43,420 bases of DNA from JBAXAM01 sp037142515 (GTDB lineage: Bacteria > Pseudomonadota > Gammaproteobacteria > UBA9339): positions 1-43,420 of the forward strand of contig JBAXAM010000009.1 in assembly GCA_037142515.1 (NCBI GenBank), in the 5' to 3' direction. The notes beneath the pieces are model-generated. The model saw nothing but the letters and a program-made list of their open reading frames with translations. It did not search any database and was not told the origin of the DNA. Both the position numbers and the translations under genes were made by a program. This document shows, piece by piece, positions 16,890-25,280 of this stretch; position 1 is the stretch's first letter, and every line of letters starts with the position of its first letter.

Positions 16890-18345
16890 ACGTAGGTGAT
16901 TTAAATTGACCTTCCTCTTCTTGTTCCTGCTTTTTAGTATCCACAAGGAGCTTGTTCTCGCTGCTATTTTTATTTGGCCATGCCCAGTTGATACTGCCAT
17001 CTATATCCATTCCCGTTGCTTTAAGTGCATTTGTCAGAATTTTCTTATACTCATCTGACATTTCCTTAGTATTTGCCGCTTTGAGCGCATATCCAACAAG
17101 ATTTTTGATTTCCATTTCAAATTCATCTATTGGGAGTTTTTGTTTAATTAAAAAATCCAATCCTTCGATAAGCGTTTCAGATGCAGTGGCTGTCTTTGCT
17201 TCCGCTCCTGATAATTCTCCCAATGTTTTTTTTAGTTTCTCAATTTCAGCAACTATATCTATTTTTTTCGTTACTATGGGCTGTGTATGGTTTAATGCTT
17301 GTGCATCTGCAGAAGAAAGAACGGTGGTCCAATGAGACTTACTTTTATTATTGACGATCAATCGGTTGTGATTTAATTCTTTTTCGATATCTCTCTCAAC
17401 AGGATTTATCACTAACTCAGCTCCAAAATCACGAGCTAAAACTCTTAATTCTTCCGCCTCTGCCCACGTCTTGCTCCCTTTGACCAAATCTGCAACTTTC
17501 ACAGCAACAGAACCCGGATCTATTTTAGGCGCAGCCCACCAGGCATCAGCTTTTCCAATAGTTTCTTTATTTAGATCAATATTGCCATATAAGCATGCAA
17601 TGAAAGTTGCTTTCAACTTATAATATTCAGCTTTATTTGTTCTTTCAGTAGGCAACGAATTATTGTTATTTTTTTTCCACCAGGTTATAAAATCTTTTGT
17701 AAACCTATTAAGACCATTGTGATTTACGGTTTCGCTATTGTTCTCGTCTACTATTTCTCCCAAATGCTTTTGAAGGCAAAATTGCATATCTAGATGAATA
17801 GCTGTGCGATCACGTCCCGTTGTGTTTTCGGAAAAAGCTAAGAATCTTTCTTCATCGTTTTTTTTGCTACAATTTGGTAATACCGCCAGTGTAAGATTTT
17901 TTTTTCTGATTTTAGCCAACAAAGTTCTTAAAAAATGAACACCTGGAAGCAATGTGTCTTTTTTTTCTGTTGATGCTTTCGGGGCTATAATTTTTTGTGC
18001 ATTGTTTGTTATACCAATTAGCCATTTATGAAAAAGGGCTTTTTGTTCTTCAATACCGGCATAAGGACTAACATCATCCATGTGGCATTCACCGCTTTCA
18101 AGCTCTTTATATATTTTTGTCAAAAATCGAATTTTGCCACTACAACCATGACCGTCAGGATCGGCTAAGATATCAAAGAAATTGTCCATGTTTTTTTTAT
18201 CTAAAAGGTCTTCCCCCTGTTTTTTAATCTCTTCTAACTCTCTCAATAAAGTAGGTATTATTGCAATTTCGAGAGAATAATAACCGCAATCCCCTTCTCC
18301 TGGATTATTGACCTCCATAACTCCATTTGCTTTGGGCTGAACCAT
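16876..18345 (-). CDS. OTU-like cysteine protease, putative secreted effector
   Basis: 489 aa from ATG 18345, with GGGAG 7 bases upstream. Near the N-terminus, NNPGEGDCGYYSLEIAI places Cys20 in the Asp-x-Cys setting of OTU deubiquitinases. Much later, a strand-turn-strand pattern typical of the OTU C-terminal half appears: EELRVLARDFGAELVI (298-313), then NRLIVNNKSKSHWTTVL with His338 in the position of the catalytic His. The region after about residue 350 is helical with coiled-coil character, and the tail is strongly acidic (KKQEQEEEG) then FKSPTFSGF, which fits Dot/Icm secretion signals. It has no signal peptide. Deubiquitinase activity and secretion are inferences; a different papain-fold peptidase is the main alternative. 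It interrupts the usual rnhA-dnaQ neighbourhood. Confidence 0.85.
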   Translation of the reverse strand: MVQPKANGVMEVNNPGEGDCGYYSLEIAIIPTLLRELEEIKKQGEDLLDKKNMDNFFDILADPDGHGCSGKIRFLTKIYKELESGECHMDDVSPYAGIEEQKALFHKWLIGITNNAQKIIAPKASTEKKDTLLPGVHFLRTLLAKIRKKNLTLAVLPNCSKKNDEERFLAFSENTTGRDRTAIHLDMQFCLQKHLGEIVDENNSETVNHNGLNRFTKDFITWWKKNNNNSLPTERTNKAEYYKLKATFIACLYGNIDLNKETIGKADAWWAAPKIDPGSVAVKVADLVKGSKTWAEAEELRVLARDFGAELVINPVERDIEKELNHNRLIVNNKSKSHWTTVLSSADAQALNHTQPIVTKKIDIVAEIEKLKKTLGELSGAEAKTATASETLIEGLDFLIKQKLPIDEFEMEIKNLVGYALKAANTKEMSDEYKKILTNALKATGMDIDGSINWAWPNKNSSENKLLVDTKKQEQEEEGQFKSPTFSGF

Positions 18346-18383
18346 TTTATATCTCCCTATAGTTTATTAATTCGATGGGTATT

Positions 18384-18417
18384 ATTATATTCTTTTTTTC
18401 ATTAAAAGAAAAATTAA
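18384..18417 (-). promoter_or_regulatory. Candidate promoter of the OTU-like gene with paired TTAAT boxes
   Basis: On the reverse strand TATAAT (18384-18389) sits 17 bp from a poor -35 (TTTTCT, 18407-18412). Two TTAAT pentamers (18401-18405 and 18413-18417, 12 bp apart) flank that -35. A weak -35 with repeated TTAA-type sites is the pattern expected for activation by PmrA-like regulators, but A/T-rich DNA makes such matches easy by chance. Confidence 0.35.
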
Positions 18418-18473
18418 CACTGTAATTTTGAAAAATATAGACTTATGGTAACACTTAGATACAATTATAAAAT

Positions 18474-19181
18474 ATGAGACAAATAATAATCGACACTGAA
18501 ACTACTGGACTTGAACCTGAAAAAGGCCATCGTATTATCGAAATTGGTTGTGTTGAATTAATCAACCGCAAACTCACTGGTAATAATTTTCACCGTTATA
18601 TTAATCCCAAGCGAGAAGTTGAAGCTGAAGCGCTGGCAATTCATGGTATTACTAATGAATTTTTACGCGGTAAGCCTGCTTTTGCTGATATTCTGAGTAA
18701 TTTTTTGGATTTCATAAGCGGAGCTGAATTAATAGCACATAATGCCGCTTTTGACGTTGGCTTTATCAACCATGAAATGTGGCTCTTAACCAAAATTGCT
18801 AAGTCACTGGATACATACGTAACGATATTTGATACCCTTGCTTTGGCGCGCAAGATGTTTCCAGGACAGCGCAACACTTTGGATGCCTTATGCAAACGCT
18901 ATAAAATTGATTTGAGTTCGCGTAAGCTTCATGGCGCTTTATTAGACGCACAATTATTAGCGGAAGCTTATTTATTAATGACTGGGGGGCAAAGAACCTT
19001 GTTTGTTGATAGCGAACTGGCTTCTATCGAAGAAACCAGCAAAACACTAGCGCAAAAAATACGTAAAAATAGACCAGTATTGCCAATTATATCTGCCAAT
19101 GATATAGAAACTATGGCGCATCAAGTTCTACTTACAACAATTAAAAAAAGAACCGGAAAATGCTTATGGGAGAACGAATGA
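18474..19181 (+). CDS. dnaQ: DNA polymerase III epsilon subunit (proofreading exonuclease)
   Basis: 235 aa, the 3'-5' proofreading subunit of the replicase core. The DEDDh residues are all visible: Asp7 and Glu9 in IIIDTETTG, Asp94 in HNAAFDVGF, and His153 and Asp158 in HGALLDAQ. Residues 173-177 read QRTLF, a canonical QxxLF sliding-clamp binding motif at the position of the E. coli QTSMAF. The C-terminal segment ending in GKCLWENE matches the part that tethers epsilon to the alpha subunit. The stop overlaps the pepN start as ATGA, so the two are coupled. Confidence 0.96.
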   Translation: MRQIIIDTETTGLEPEKGHRIIEIGCVELINRKLTGNNFHRYINPKREVEAEALAIHGITNEFLRGKPAFADILSNFLDFISGAELIAHNAAFDVGFINHEMWLLTKIAKSLDTYVTIFDTLALARKMFPGQRNTLDALCKRYKIDLSSRKLHGALLDAQLLAEAYLLMTGGQRTLFVDSELASIEETSKTLAQKIRKNRPVLPIISANDIETMAHQVLLTTIKKRTGKCLWENE

Positions 19182-21760
19182 AAAGCAACATACACAAAAC
19201 TACCTTTTTAAAAGACTATACTCCACCTCCATTTCTTATTGAAACTGCAGATATACAATTTATTCTCGATCCTAAAAAAACCGTAGTTAATGCAAAATTG
19301 CACATTAAGCGTAACCCAAACGCTACAAATAGCGACACTGCAATAACATTTGATGGTATAAATTTAAGCTTACAGGCAATCAAAATAAATAATAGATCAT
19401 TGTCTAATACTGATTATAAAATAACATCTGAACAACTGATTATTTCACAAGTACCAGATAATTTTATCTTAGAAACAACAGTTGAAATTTGTCCCAAGCA
19501 AAACTTAACTTGCTCCGGATTGTATTTAACTAATGGTAATTTTTGCACACAAAATGAACCGCTTGGTTTTCGTCGCATAACTTATTTTATTGATCGACCT
19601 GACGTTCCAACTAAATTTATCGTAGAAATTGTTGCAGATAAAACTAATTATCCAGTGATGCTATCAAATGGTAATTTAATTGCCGAAAGCGACTTACCGA
19701 ACAACCAACACTCTGTTACTTGGCAAGATCCGTTCCCCAAGTCTTCTTATTTATTTGCTTTAGTTGCGGGGAAATATGGTTTCATCGAAGATTATCACAC
19801 GACTACTTCTGGCCGCAAAGTCACGCTGCGTATATTTGCTGAAGCAAAACAGCTAGAACAATGTCATCATGCGATGTTCTCCTTAAAACAGGCCATGGTT
19901 TGGGAAGAACAAACTTTTGGTCTAGAATACGATTTGGATATTTATCAAATTGTAGCTGTTAATGACTTTATTTTTGGTGCTATGGAAAACAAAAGTTTAA
20001 ATATTTTTAATAGCAATACATTACTTGCATCACCAAACACTTCTACGGATGCTGATTTTAATAGAGTAACTGCGGTTATTGCTCATGAATATTTTCATAA
20101 CTATACCGGTAACCGTGTTACTTGTCGTAACTGGTTTCAAGTAGGCTTAAAAGAAGGTTTAACCACTTTGCGTGAACAATTGTTTATGGAAGATATGCAT
20201 GGCCAAGTAATTAATCGAATTAATTCCATAAAAACTATTCGCACCAGGCAGTTTGCCGAAGATTCTGGACCGCACTCACATCCAATACGTCTGCGATCAT
20301 ATATCGCCATCGATAATTTCTATACTGTTACTGTGTATCACAAAAGTGCAGAAGTAGCACGTATGCTTTGTACTATTTTTGGTCGAAAAACTTTTCAACA
20401 AGTGCTAAAAGATTTTTTGACTAAGTTTGATGGACAAGCAGTTACCATTGAAGACTTTTTACAAACTGTCGCTTTGATTACTAAGACTAATTTAGATCAG
20501 TTTAGGTTGTGGTACGATAAAGCAGGAACACCAACAATAATCATAAGTGATGCTTTTACTGCCAACAAAATTTACACTTTAAAAATAAAACAAACACAAA
20601 ATTTTTATATACCATTAACTATTGAATTAATTAGCCAAGATGGCGTTAATATCAAAACTGAGACTTTAATTATCGACAAAGGTGAACAAACTTTTTCTTT
20701 CCCCAATGTAAAAACTAAGCCGATTCCCTCTTTAGCATGTAATTTTTCGGCGCCAGTTAAAATTGAGTATTCATATACCGACGATGAGTTATTGCTGCTC
20801 ATGTGCCACAGCCAGGACCAGATTAATGCGTGGGATGCCAGTCAACAATTGCTACTGAATATCTCGAAACACTTATGTGACTCTGTACGCAAAAACCATC
20901 CGTGCACCCTACCCCAAATTTTAGTGCGTGCATTTAAAACTATATTTAATAATTCTAAAATTGACCCGGCATTGGTAGCGCAAATGCTACAGATCCCAGC
21001 AGAAAGCTTTTTGCTCGAGTCACTACCACAAAATAGTGTCGAGACTATACATTATGTTAGTGAATTTCTGAAATTAGAGCTCGCAAAGGCATTAAAAAGC
21101 GATTTGCTTACGTGCTATAAAAACAACTGTGAAGCAGGGCATTACAGTCTTAAAGCTATTTCTATCGGCAAGCGCAGTTTAAAAAATCTTTGCCTTAGTT
21201 ATCTAATGCACTTAAATACTCAGGAGGTATTTGACGTTTGTCTAGATCAGCTAGATAAAGCAAATAACATGACCGACTTGCTTACTTGTCTAACAGCTAT
21301 TGCGAATTCTGATTACTCCAAACGCGAGCAAATTTTAGAAGACCATTATCAAAAATGGCAAAATCACCCAAACTTGGTTAATAAATGGTTAGCTCTTAAT
21401 GCAACTATAAAATTGCTTGGAACATTACAGCGCGTACAAAAACTAACACAGCACGAAGCATTTAATATCAAGAACCCAAATAAGGTATACGCATTAATCC
21501 GTACGTTTTGCGAAAATAACCATATCAATTTTCATGAAACAAGCGGTGCCGGTTATGAGTTTTTGACTGATCAAGTTCTTGCAATTGATAAGTTTAACCC
21601 ACAACTAGCAGCCGCAATTGTTATGCCTTTAACACATGGACATAAGCTTGACAAAACACGACAGCAATTACTACAACTGCAGCTTGCACGAATCAGCCAA
21701 GAACCAAATTTATCAAAAAATGTTTATGAAATTATAAGCAGAGCCATAAATCCGGATTAA
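19178..21760 (+). CDS. pepN: Aminopeptidase N (M1 zinc metallopeptidase)
   Basis: 860 aa, close to E. coli PepN (870). It removes N-terminal residues from peptides in the cytoplasm. GAMEN (267-271) binds the free N-terminus, HEYFH (303-307) holds two zinc ligands and the catalytic Glu, and the third ligand is Glu326 in GLKEGL. The region YTGNRVTCRNWFQ matches the E. coli type. ATG 19178 is chosen over 19160 because GGGAGA lies 6 bases upstream and it forms an ATGA overlap with the dnaQ stop. The gene ends within a strong hairpin. Confidence 0.96.
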   Translation: MKSNIHKTTFLKDYTPPPFLIETADIQFILDPKKTVVNAKLHIKRNPNATNSDTAITFDGINLSLQAIKINNRSLSNTDYKITSEQLIISQVPDNFILETTVEICPKQNLTCSGLYLTNGNFCTQNEPLGFRRITYFIDRPDVPTKFIVEIVADKTNYPVMLSNGNLIAESDLPNNQHSVTWQDPFPKSSYLFALVAGKYGFIEDYHTTTSGRKVTLRIFAEAKQLEQCHHAMFSLKQAMVWEEQTFGLEYDLDIYQIVAVNDFIFGAMENKSLNIFNSNTLLASPNTSTDADFNRVTAVIAHEYFHNYTGNRVTCRNWFQVGLKEGLTTLREQLFMEDMHGQVINRINSIKTIRTRQFAEDSGPHSHPIRLRSYIAIDNFYTVTVYHKSAEVARMLCTIFGRKTFQQVLKDFLTKFDGQAVTIEDFLQTVALITKTNLDQFRLWYDKAGTPTIIISDAFTANKIYTLKIKQTQNFYIPLTIELISQDGVNIKTETLIIDKGEQTFSFPNVKTKPIPSLACNFSAPVKIEYSYTDDELLLLMCHSQDQINAWDASQQLLLNISKHLCDSVRKNHPCTLPQILVRAFKTIFNNSKIDPALVAQMLQIPAESFLLESLPQNSVETIHYVSEFLKLELAKALKSDLLTCYKNNCEAGHYSLKAISIGKRSLKNLCLSYLMHLNTQEVFDVCLDQLDKANNMTDLLTCLTAIANSDYSKREQILEDHYQKWQNHPNLVNKWLALNATIKLLGTLQRVQKLTQHEAFNIKNPNKVYALIRTFCENNHINFHETSGAGYEFLTDQVLAIDKFNPQLAAAIVMPLTHGHKLDKTRQQLLQLQLARISQEPNLSKNVYEIISRAINPD

Positions 21761-21779
21761 AATCAATCCGGATTTATGG
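21744..21779. terminator. 15-bp perfect hairpin at the pepN/ComEA-like convergence
   Basis: Arms 21744-21758 and 21765-21779 (CCATAAATCCGGATT and its complement) pair perfectly around a 6-base loop. The left arm includes the last codons of pepN. It lies between two convergent genes, as a shared terminator should, but neither side has a clear T tract. It may work as a transcript 3'-end stabiliser or a pause rather than a classic intrinsic terminator. Confidence 0.6.
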
Positions 21780-21786
21780 TATGTAA

Positions 21787-22122
21787 CTACACAGTTAAAA
21801 AACCACTGATTTTATCGAGCCACTTTTTGTTTAAGCCTCGAGCTTTGACTTTTAATAAATCTTCAACTGAGTTAAAAACACCGTTTTTAGTACGATATTC
21901 AACTACGGCTTGTGCTTTCTTTTTACCGAAGCCTTTAATTTTTTGCAGAGTTAAAGCATCGGCAGAATTAATATTCACACGAGCGGCAGCACTTTCTGTG
22001 GAGATCACTTTGGCGGGTTGAGTTTGATCTGGTAATTTTGTAGAGTTACCAGCCGAAGCACTTGCAGAAGCAGCAAAAATCAAAAAACTAAAAATAAAAA
22101 CTAAATTACGTAGTACATACAT
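21787..22122 (-). CDS. ComEA-like helix-hairpin-helix DNA-binding protein
   Basis: 111 aa. A signal peptide (residues 1-24, hydrophobic FIFSFLIFAASASASA) is followed by a short linker and one ComEA-type double helix-hairpin-helix domain: VNINSADALTLQKIKGFGKKKAQAVVEYR and then FNSVEDLLKVKARGLNKKWLDKI. Such periplasmic proteins bind double-stranded DNA without sequence preference and help pull it in during natural transformation. Short solitary forms (YbaV type) also exist without competence. A TCCTTTA complement upstream gives an AAAGGAGAA ribosome-binding site before ATG. No other com gene is nearby. Confidence 0.9.
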   Translation of the reverse strand: MYVLRNLVFIFSFLIFAASASASAGNSTKLPDQTQPAKVISTESAAARVNINSADALTLQKIKGFGKKKAQAVVEYRTKNGVFNSVEDLLKVKARGLNKKWLDKISGFLTV

Positions 22123-22263
22123 ATTATTCTCCTTTAAGGGTTAGTTAATAAATGAAGCCAAGCAATCGTAGCAAGAGCTAAAAATATTGCTATACCGGGA
22201 AAAAGACGGAGACAGGGTTTTCAAATTGCTTTAGAATGGTTCAAATACTACATCGAGGCAAAT

Positions 22264-23133
22264 ATGACTACTACCGCTATCTTGGCATTTTTAGTTTTCG
22301 CGTTTTTCTTTTTTATTTCAGGCATCAGAATCGTCCGCCCTACGCATCGCGGTATAATTGAAAGGTTAGGCAAATATAATCGATTTGCTAACCCAGGTTT
22401 TCATTGGCTGATGCCAAGCATTGAAAGAATTTTTATTGTCAATGTTACCGAACAAATGGCAAATGCTGAACCTCAAGAAATAATAACTTTTGATAATCTT
22501 AATGCCAAAGTTGACGCACAGGTTTACTTCAAAGTAAAACTCGACGAAGAAAGCGTTAAAAACAGTCAATACCGTGTTAATAGCTATGATTTTCAAATCG
22601 TGAATTTAGCACGTACTACTTTACGTAACATTATAGGAACTTTAACTTTAAAATCGGCTAATAGCGAACGTGGTAAAATTAATAATGAACTTCATAAAAC
22701 CCTTATGGAAGAAACTGATAGTTGGGGTATTGCAATTGTTCGTACGGAAATCAAAGAAATTGATCCACCAAAAGACGTTCAAGAGACCATGAATAAAGTG
22801 GTAAAAGCTGAGAATGAAAAAATTGCTGCAATTGATTTTGCGACTGCCAGAGAAACTGATGCCGATGGCATGCGCCGCGCAGAAATCAAAAAAGCGGAAG
22901 GGATAAAACAGGCTAAAATTCTTGCCGCTGAAGGTGAAGCCGAGGCAATCCGCCTAGTCAATGAATCAGCTCAAAAATATTTCGTTGGTAATGCACAAAT
23001 TCTCAAACAGCTTGAGGTAGTCGAAAACTCCCTTGCGGAAAATTCTAAAATTGTCATACCAGCAAATACTGAACTAGTAAATGTTATCGGTGACTTAGCT
23101 GGAATCCTGCCGCTAAAAAAGAATAAATCCTAA
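22264..23133 (+). CDS. Slipin/stomatin-type SPFH (band 7) membrane protein, QmcA-like
   Basis: 289 aa. An N-terminal membrane segment (residues 5-22) is followed by the SPFH domain: VRPTHRGIIERLGKYNRFANPGFHWLMP, then EPQEIITFDNLNAKVDAQVYF. A long Ala/Glu-rich helix (about 175-235, with AEGIKQAKILAAEGEAEAIR) lies behind it. This family forms large membrane-microdomain rings. The NfeD partner that often accompanies slipins is not adjacent. The start has GAGG upstream, and a 141-bp divergent gap separates it from the ComEA-like gene. The stop overlaps the ihfB stop region by 4 bases. Confidence 0.92.
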   Translation: MTTTAILAFLVFAFFFFISGIRIVRPTHRGIIERLGKYNRFANPGFHWLMPSIERIFIVNVTEQMANAEPQEIITFDNLNAKVDAQVYFKVKLDEESVKNSQYRVNSYDFQIVNLARTTLRNIIGTLTLKSANSERGKINNELHKTLMEETDSWGIAIVRTEIKEIDPPKDVQETMNKVVKAENEKIAAIDFATARETDADGMRRAEIKKAEGIKQAKILAAEGEAEAIRLVNESAQKYFVGNAQILKQLEVVENSLAENSKIVIPANTELVNVIGDLAGILPLKKNKS

Positions 23134-23462
23134 GTCTGATTTTCTTCTCTAAGGTCTTGTACAATAGGAATATTTTTAAGACGGGATTCATTAATACGGT
23201 CACGAATTTGCTTGCCTGGTTTAAAATGGGGCGCATATTTCGGCATGGTTACCACTTTTTCACCAGTGCGAGGATTGTGCGCGTTGCGAGAAGGACGATG
23301 ATGCAGCGAAAAGCTACCAAAACCGCGAACCTCTATACGATTTCCTTTGGCCAGCGTGTCGCTCATGCATTCTAAAATTTGATTAATACCCAACTCAACA
23401 TCATTTTCAGGTAATTGCTGGAATTTGCTCACAATACGTATAATAAGTTCAGATTTAACCAT
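23130..23462 (-). CDS. ihfB: Integration host factor beta subunit
   Basis: 110 aa. With IhfA it forms the nucleoid protein that bends DNA sharply at specific sites. Its sequence follows E. coli IhfB (KSELIIRIV, the IEVRGFGSFSLHHR arm, RNAHNPRTGEKV, and YAPHFKPGKQIRDRIN). It carries about 15 extra residues at the C-terminus (ESRLKNIPIVQDLREENQT). GAGG lies 8 bases before the ATG, and a candidate TATAAT is about 40 bases further upstream on the reverse strand. Confidence 0.94.
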   Translation of the reverse strand: MVKSELIIRIVSKFQQLPENDVELGINQILECMSDTLAKGNRIEVRGFGSFSLHHRPSRNAHNPRTGEKVVTMPKYAPHFKPGKQIRDRINESRLKNIPIVQDLREENQT

Positions 23463-23579
23463 AAAAGCCTCAATATGCTAATTACGTTATTTTTCATTAT
23501 TATACTTAATTTTAGTGCCAAGTCATCATTTATATGATATTTTTTTATATAATATTTTTTTATATATAATCCAGCTGTT

Positions 23580-24623
23580 ATGAAAATTATACTAACCTGC
23601 ATCAATATAATCTTGCTATTTCTATCAATCAATATTTTTGCCCAGCAAATTATAGTAGAATTGCAAGTAAATAACGAAAGCGAAGATGAGCGTAAACAAG
23701 CTTTTGCCCAGGCACTAGATCAGGTATTAACTAAAAATGGCGCGACAATTAAAGCCACACCCCCTAACCCAAGCATGTATGTTCAGAGCTATACTTATGT
23801 AACTCACGCAGCAAACCAGCAAGCCATGTTTTTACAGATTCAATTTGACCAAGCAGCAATAAAACAGCTTTTACAACAAGCAACAAAGCCAAAACAACAA
23901 GCTGGTAGACAACAAGTTTTGGTATGGCTAGTTAAAGTTACTGCTTCTGGTAATAAAATTATGGAAGATGAAAGTAGTAACGACGTAATAGTTCCCATTT
24001 TTAAAAAAAATGCACAAGATTATGGCGCATCAATAATGTTTCCAATGTCTGATCTGCAGGATACCAGCAGCATTAAAGCCGATGACATCTGTAATTTAAA
24101 TCCGGAAGCTATTAAAGGTGCTTCACAGCGCTATGGGGCTCGAAGTATTATTGCTGGTTGTATGAAGGAACCGACAGCAGATAGTATATGGACCAGCCAA
24201 TGGCTATTGTTGCGCGATGGCAAAAGTAATACTTTTAATTTTTCTGGTGCAACTGCTGATAGTGTTATCATGCAAGCAATTGGTGCTACTTCCGTAAAGC
24301 AATCACTAAGCAATCAGCAAAAAAAGATAATATTACGAGTCACTAATGTTAAAGGATTGGACCAATATAGTGAAGTTGTGCATTATTTGACTACTTTTAG
24401 TCAAATTGCTCAAGTAGACTTAATTAAGATTAGCCCCACAGACGTTGAATTAAGTGTGAATGCTAGGGGTGATAAACAAGCATTGGCTGCGATATTTGAT
24501 GCACAAAAAAGTAAACTGGTACACAGTACTGATACTGCCCCTCTTGGTATTGATTTAGATTATAAATGGGTTACTGTAGGCAATGAACAACCTCAAGCAA
24601 TTGGCACTAAATCTGTGCCTTAA
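23580..24623 (+). CDS. DUF2066 exported protein
   Basis: 347 aa with a clear signal peptide (first about 21 residues, ending in IFAQ). The rest fits the DUF2066 family: the early ERKQAFAQALDQVLTKNG segment, then VWLVKVTASG and repeated alpha/beta pieces. The role is unknown; the family sits beside hda in many gammaproteobacteria, as here. The upstream A/T tract has two TATAAT boxes (23548-23553 and 23565-23570). Its last 44 bases before the stop overlap the start of hda, suggesting translational coupling. The PerM-type transporter often found between these genes is absent. Confidence 0.85.
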   Translation: MKIILTCINIILLFLSINIFAQQIIVELQVNNESEDERKQAFAQALDQVLTKNGATIKATPPNPSMYVQSYTYVTHAANQQAMFLQIQFDQAAIKQLLQQATKPKQQAGRQQVLVWLVKVTASGNKIMEDESSNDVIVPIFKKNAQDYGASIMFPMSDLQDTSSIKADDICNLNPEAIKGASQRYGARSIIAGCMKEPTADSIWTSQWLLLRDGKSNTFNFSGATADSVIMQAIGATSVKQSLSNQQKKIILRVTNVKGLDQYSEVVHYLTTFSQIAQVDLIKISPTDVELSVNARGDKQALAAIFDAQKSKLVHSTDTAPLGIDLDYKWVTVGNEQPQAIGTKSVP

Positions 24624-25278
24624 AGATGCTGCGACTTTTGTTAATTTTTTTATCGGTACAAATAAGCAGTTAGTTAATACGCTCTGTAATTTAGATACAG
24701 ACAATGAAACACATTTTATTTACGTTTGGGGAAAACAAGGTGCTGGTAAAAGCCATTTGTTAAGCGCGCTCTGTCAGTTGTTTGGCGAGCATAATCACAT
24801 AGCAGCTTATTTACCATTTGGAGAGGCGACGCAGCTTGATCCAAAAATCTTAAATGACTTAGAGAAATTAGACTTGCTTTGTGTTGATGACTTAAATTTA
24901 ATTGCAGGTAATATCGTATGGGAGGAAAAATTTTTCCACTGTTTTAATAAAATAGCAGAACATAGCAAAAAAATAGTTGTTACTTCTAATGTTGCACCAC
25001 TAGCTTTGCCTTTAGCGCTTCCTGATTTAAAATCGCGCATGGCTAGTGGCTTAACTTTTGAAGTACAAGCTTTAAGTGACATTGAAAAAATACAAGGTTT
25101 AAAATTACGCGCCAAATTACGTGGGCTAGAATTAAATGATATAGTAGCACAGTTTTTATTACATCATTATGCGCGTGATACTAAAAATTTGTTTGAGACG
25201 CTCAATCAGCTAGATAAGGCAGCGCTTGCGGCACAAAGAAAATTAACAATACCGTTTGTAAAAAATGTTCTGGGGTAA
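24583..25278 (+). CDS. hda: DnaA regulatory inactivator Hda
   Basis: 231 aa, DnaA-related AAA+ protein that, bound to the loaded sliding clamp, triggers ATP hydrolysis by DnaA and so prevents re-initiation. The N-terminus has QLALNLCL, the expected clamp-binding element (QLSLPL type). Walker A is GKQGAGKSH (50-58) and Walker B LLCVDD. The LPDLKSRMASGLTFEVQALSD sensor block and the C-terminal LDKAALAAQRKLTIPFVKNVL match E. coli Hda almost word for word. The start lies inside the DUF2066 gene. Confidence 0.95.
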   Translation: MNNLKQLALNLCLKDAATFVNFFIGTNKQLVNTLCNLDTDNETHFIYVWGKQGAGKSHLLSALCQLFGEHNHIAAYLPFGEATQLDPKILNDLEKLDLLCVDDLNLIAGNIVWEEKFFHCFNKIAEHSKKIVVTSNVAPLALPLALPDLKSRMASGLTFEVQALSDIEKIQGLKLRAKLRGLELNDIVAQFLLHHYARDTKNLFETLNQLDKAALAAQRKLTIPFVKNVLG

Positions 25279-25280
25279 AT

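Noticed and set aside
22123..22263. tRNA or small RNA in the gap between the ComEA-like gene and the slipin.
   Set aside because: No cloverleaf pairing or T-loop consensus is visible; the 141 bp are enough for two divergent promoters, although I could not place the boxes with confidence.
23521..23579. A/T-rich near-repeat with two TATAAT boxes read as a regulatory RNA or riboswitch.
   Set aside because: The sequence is too simple for a structured RNA; it is adequately explained as the promoter region of the DUF2066 gene.
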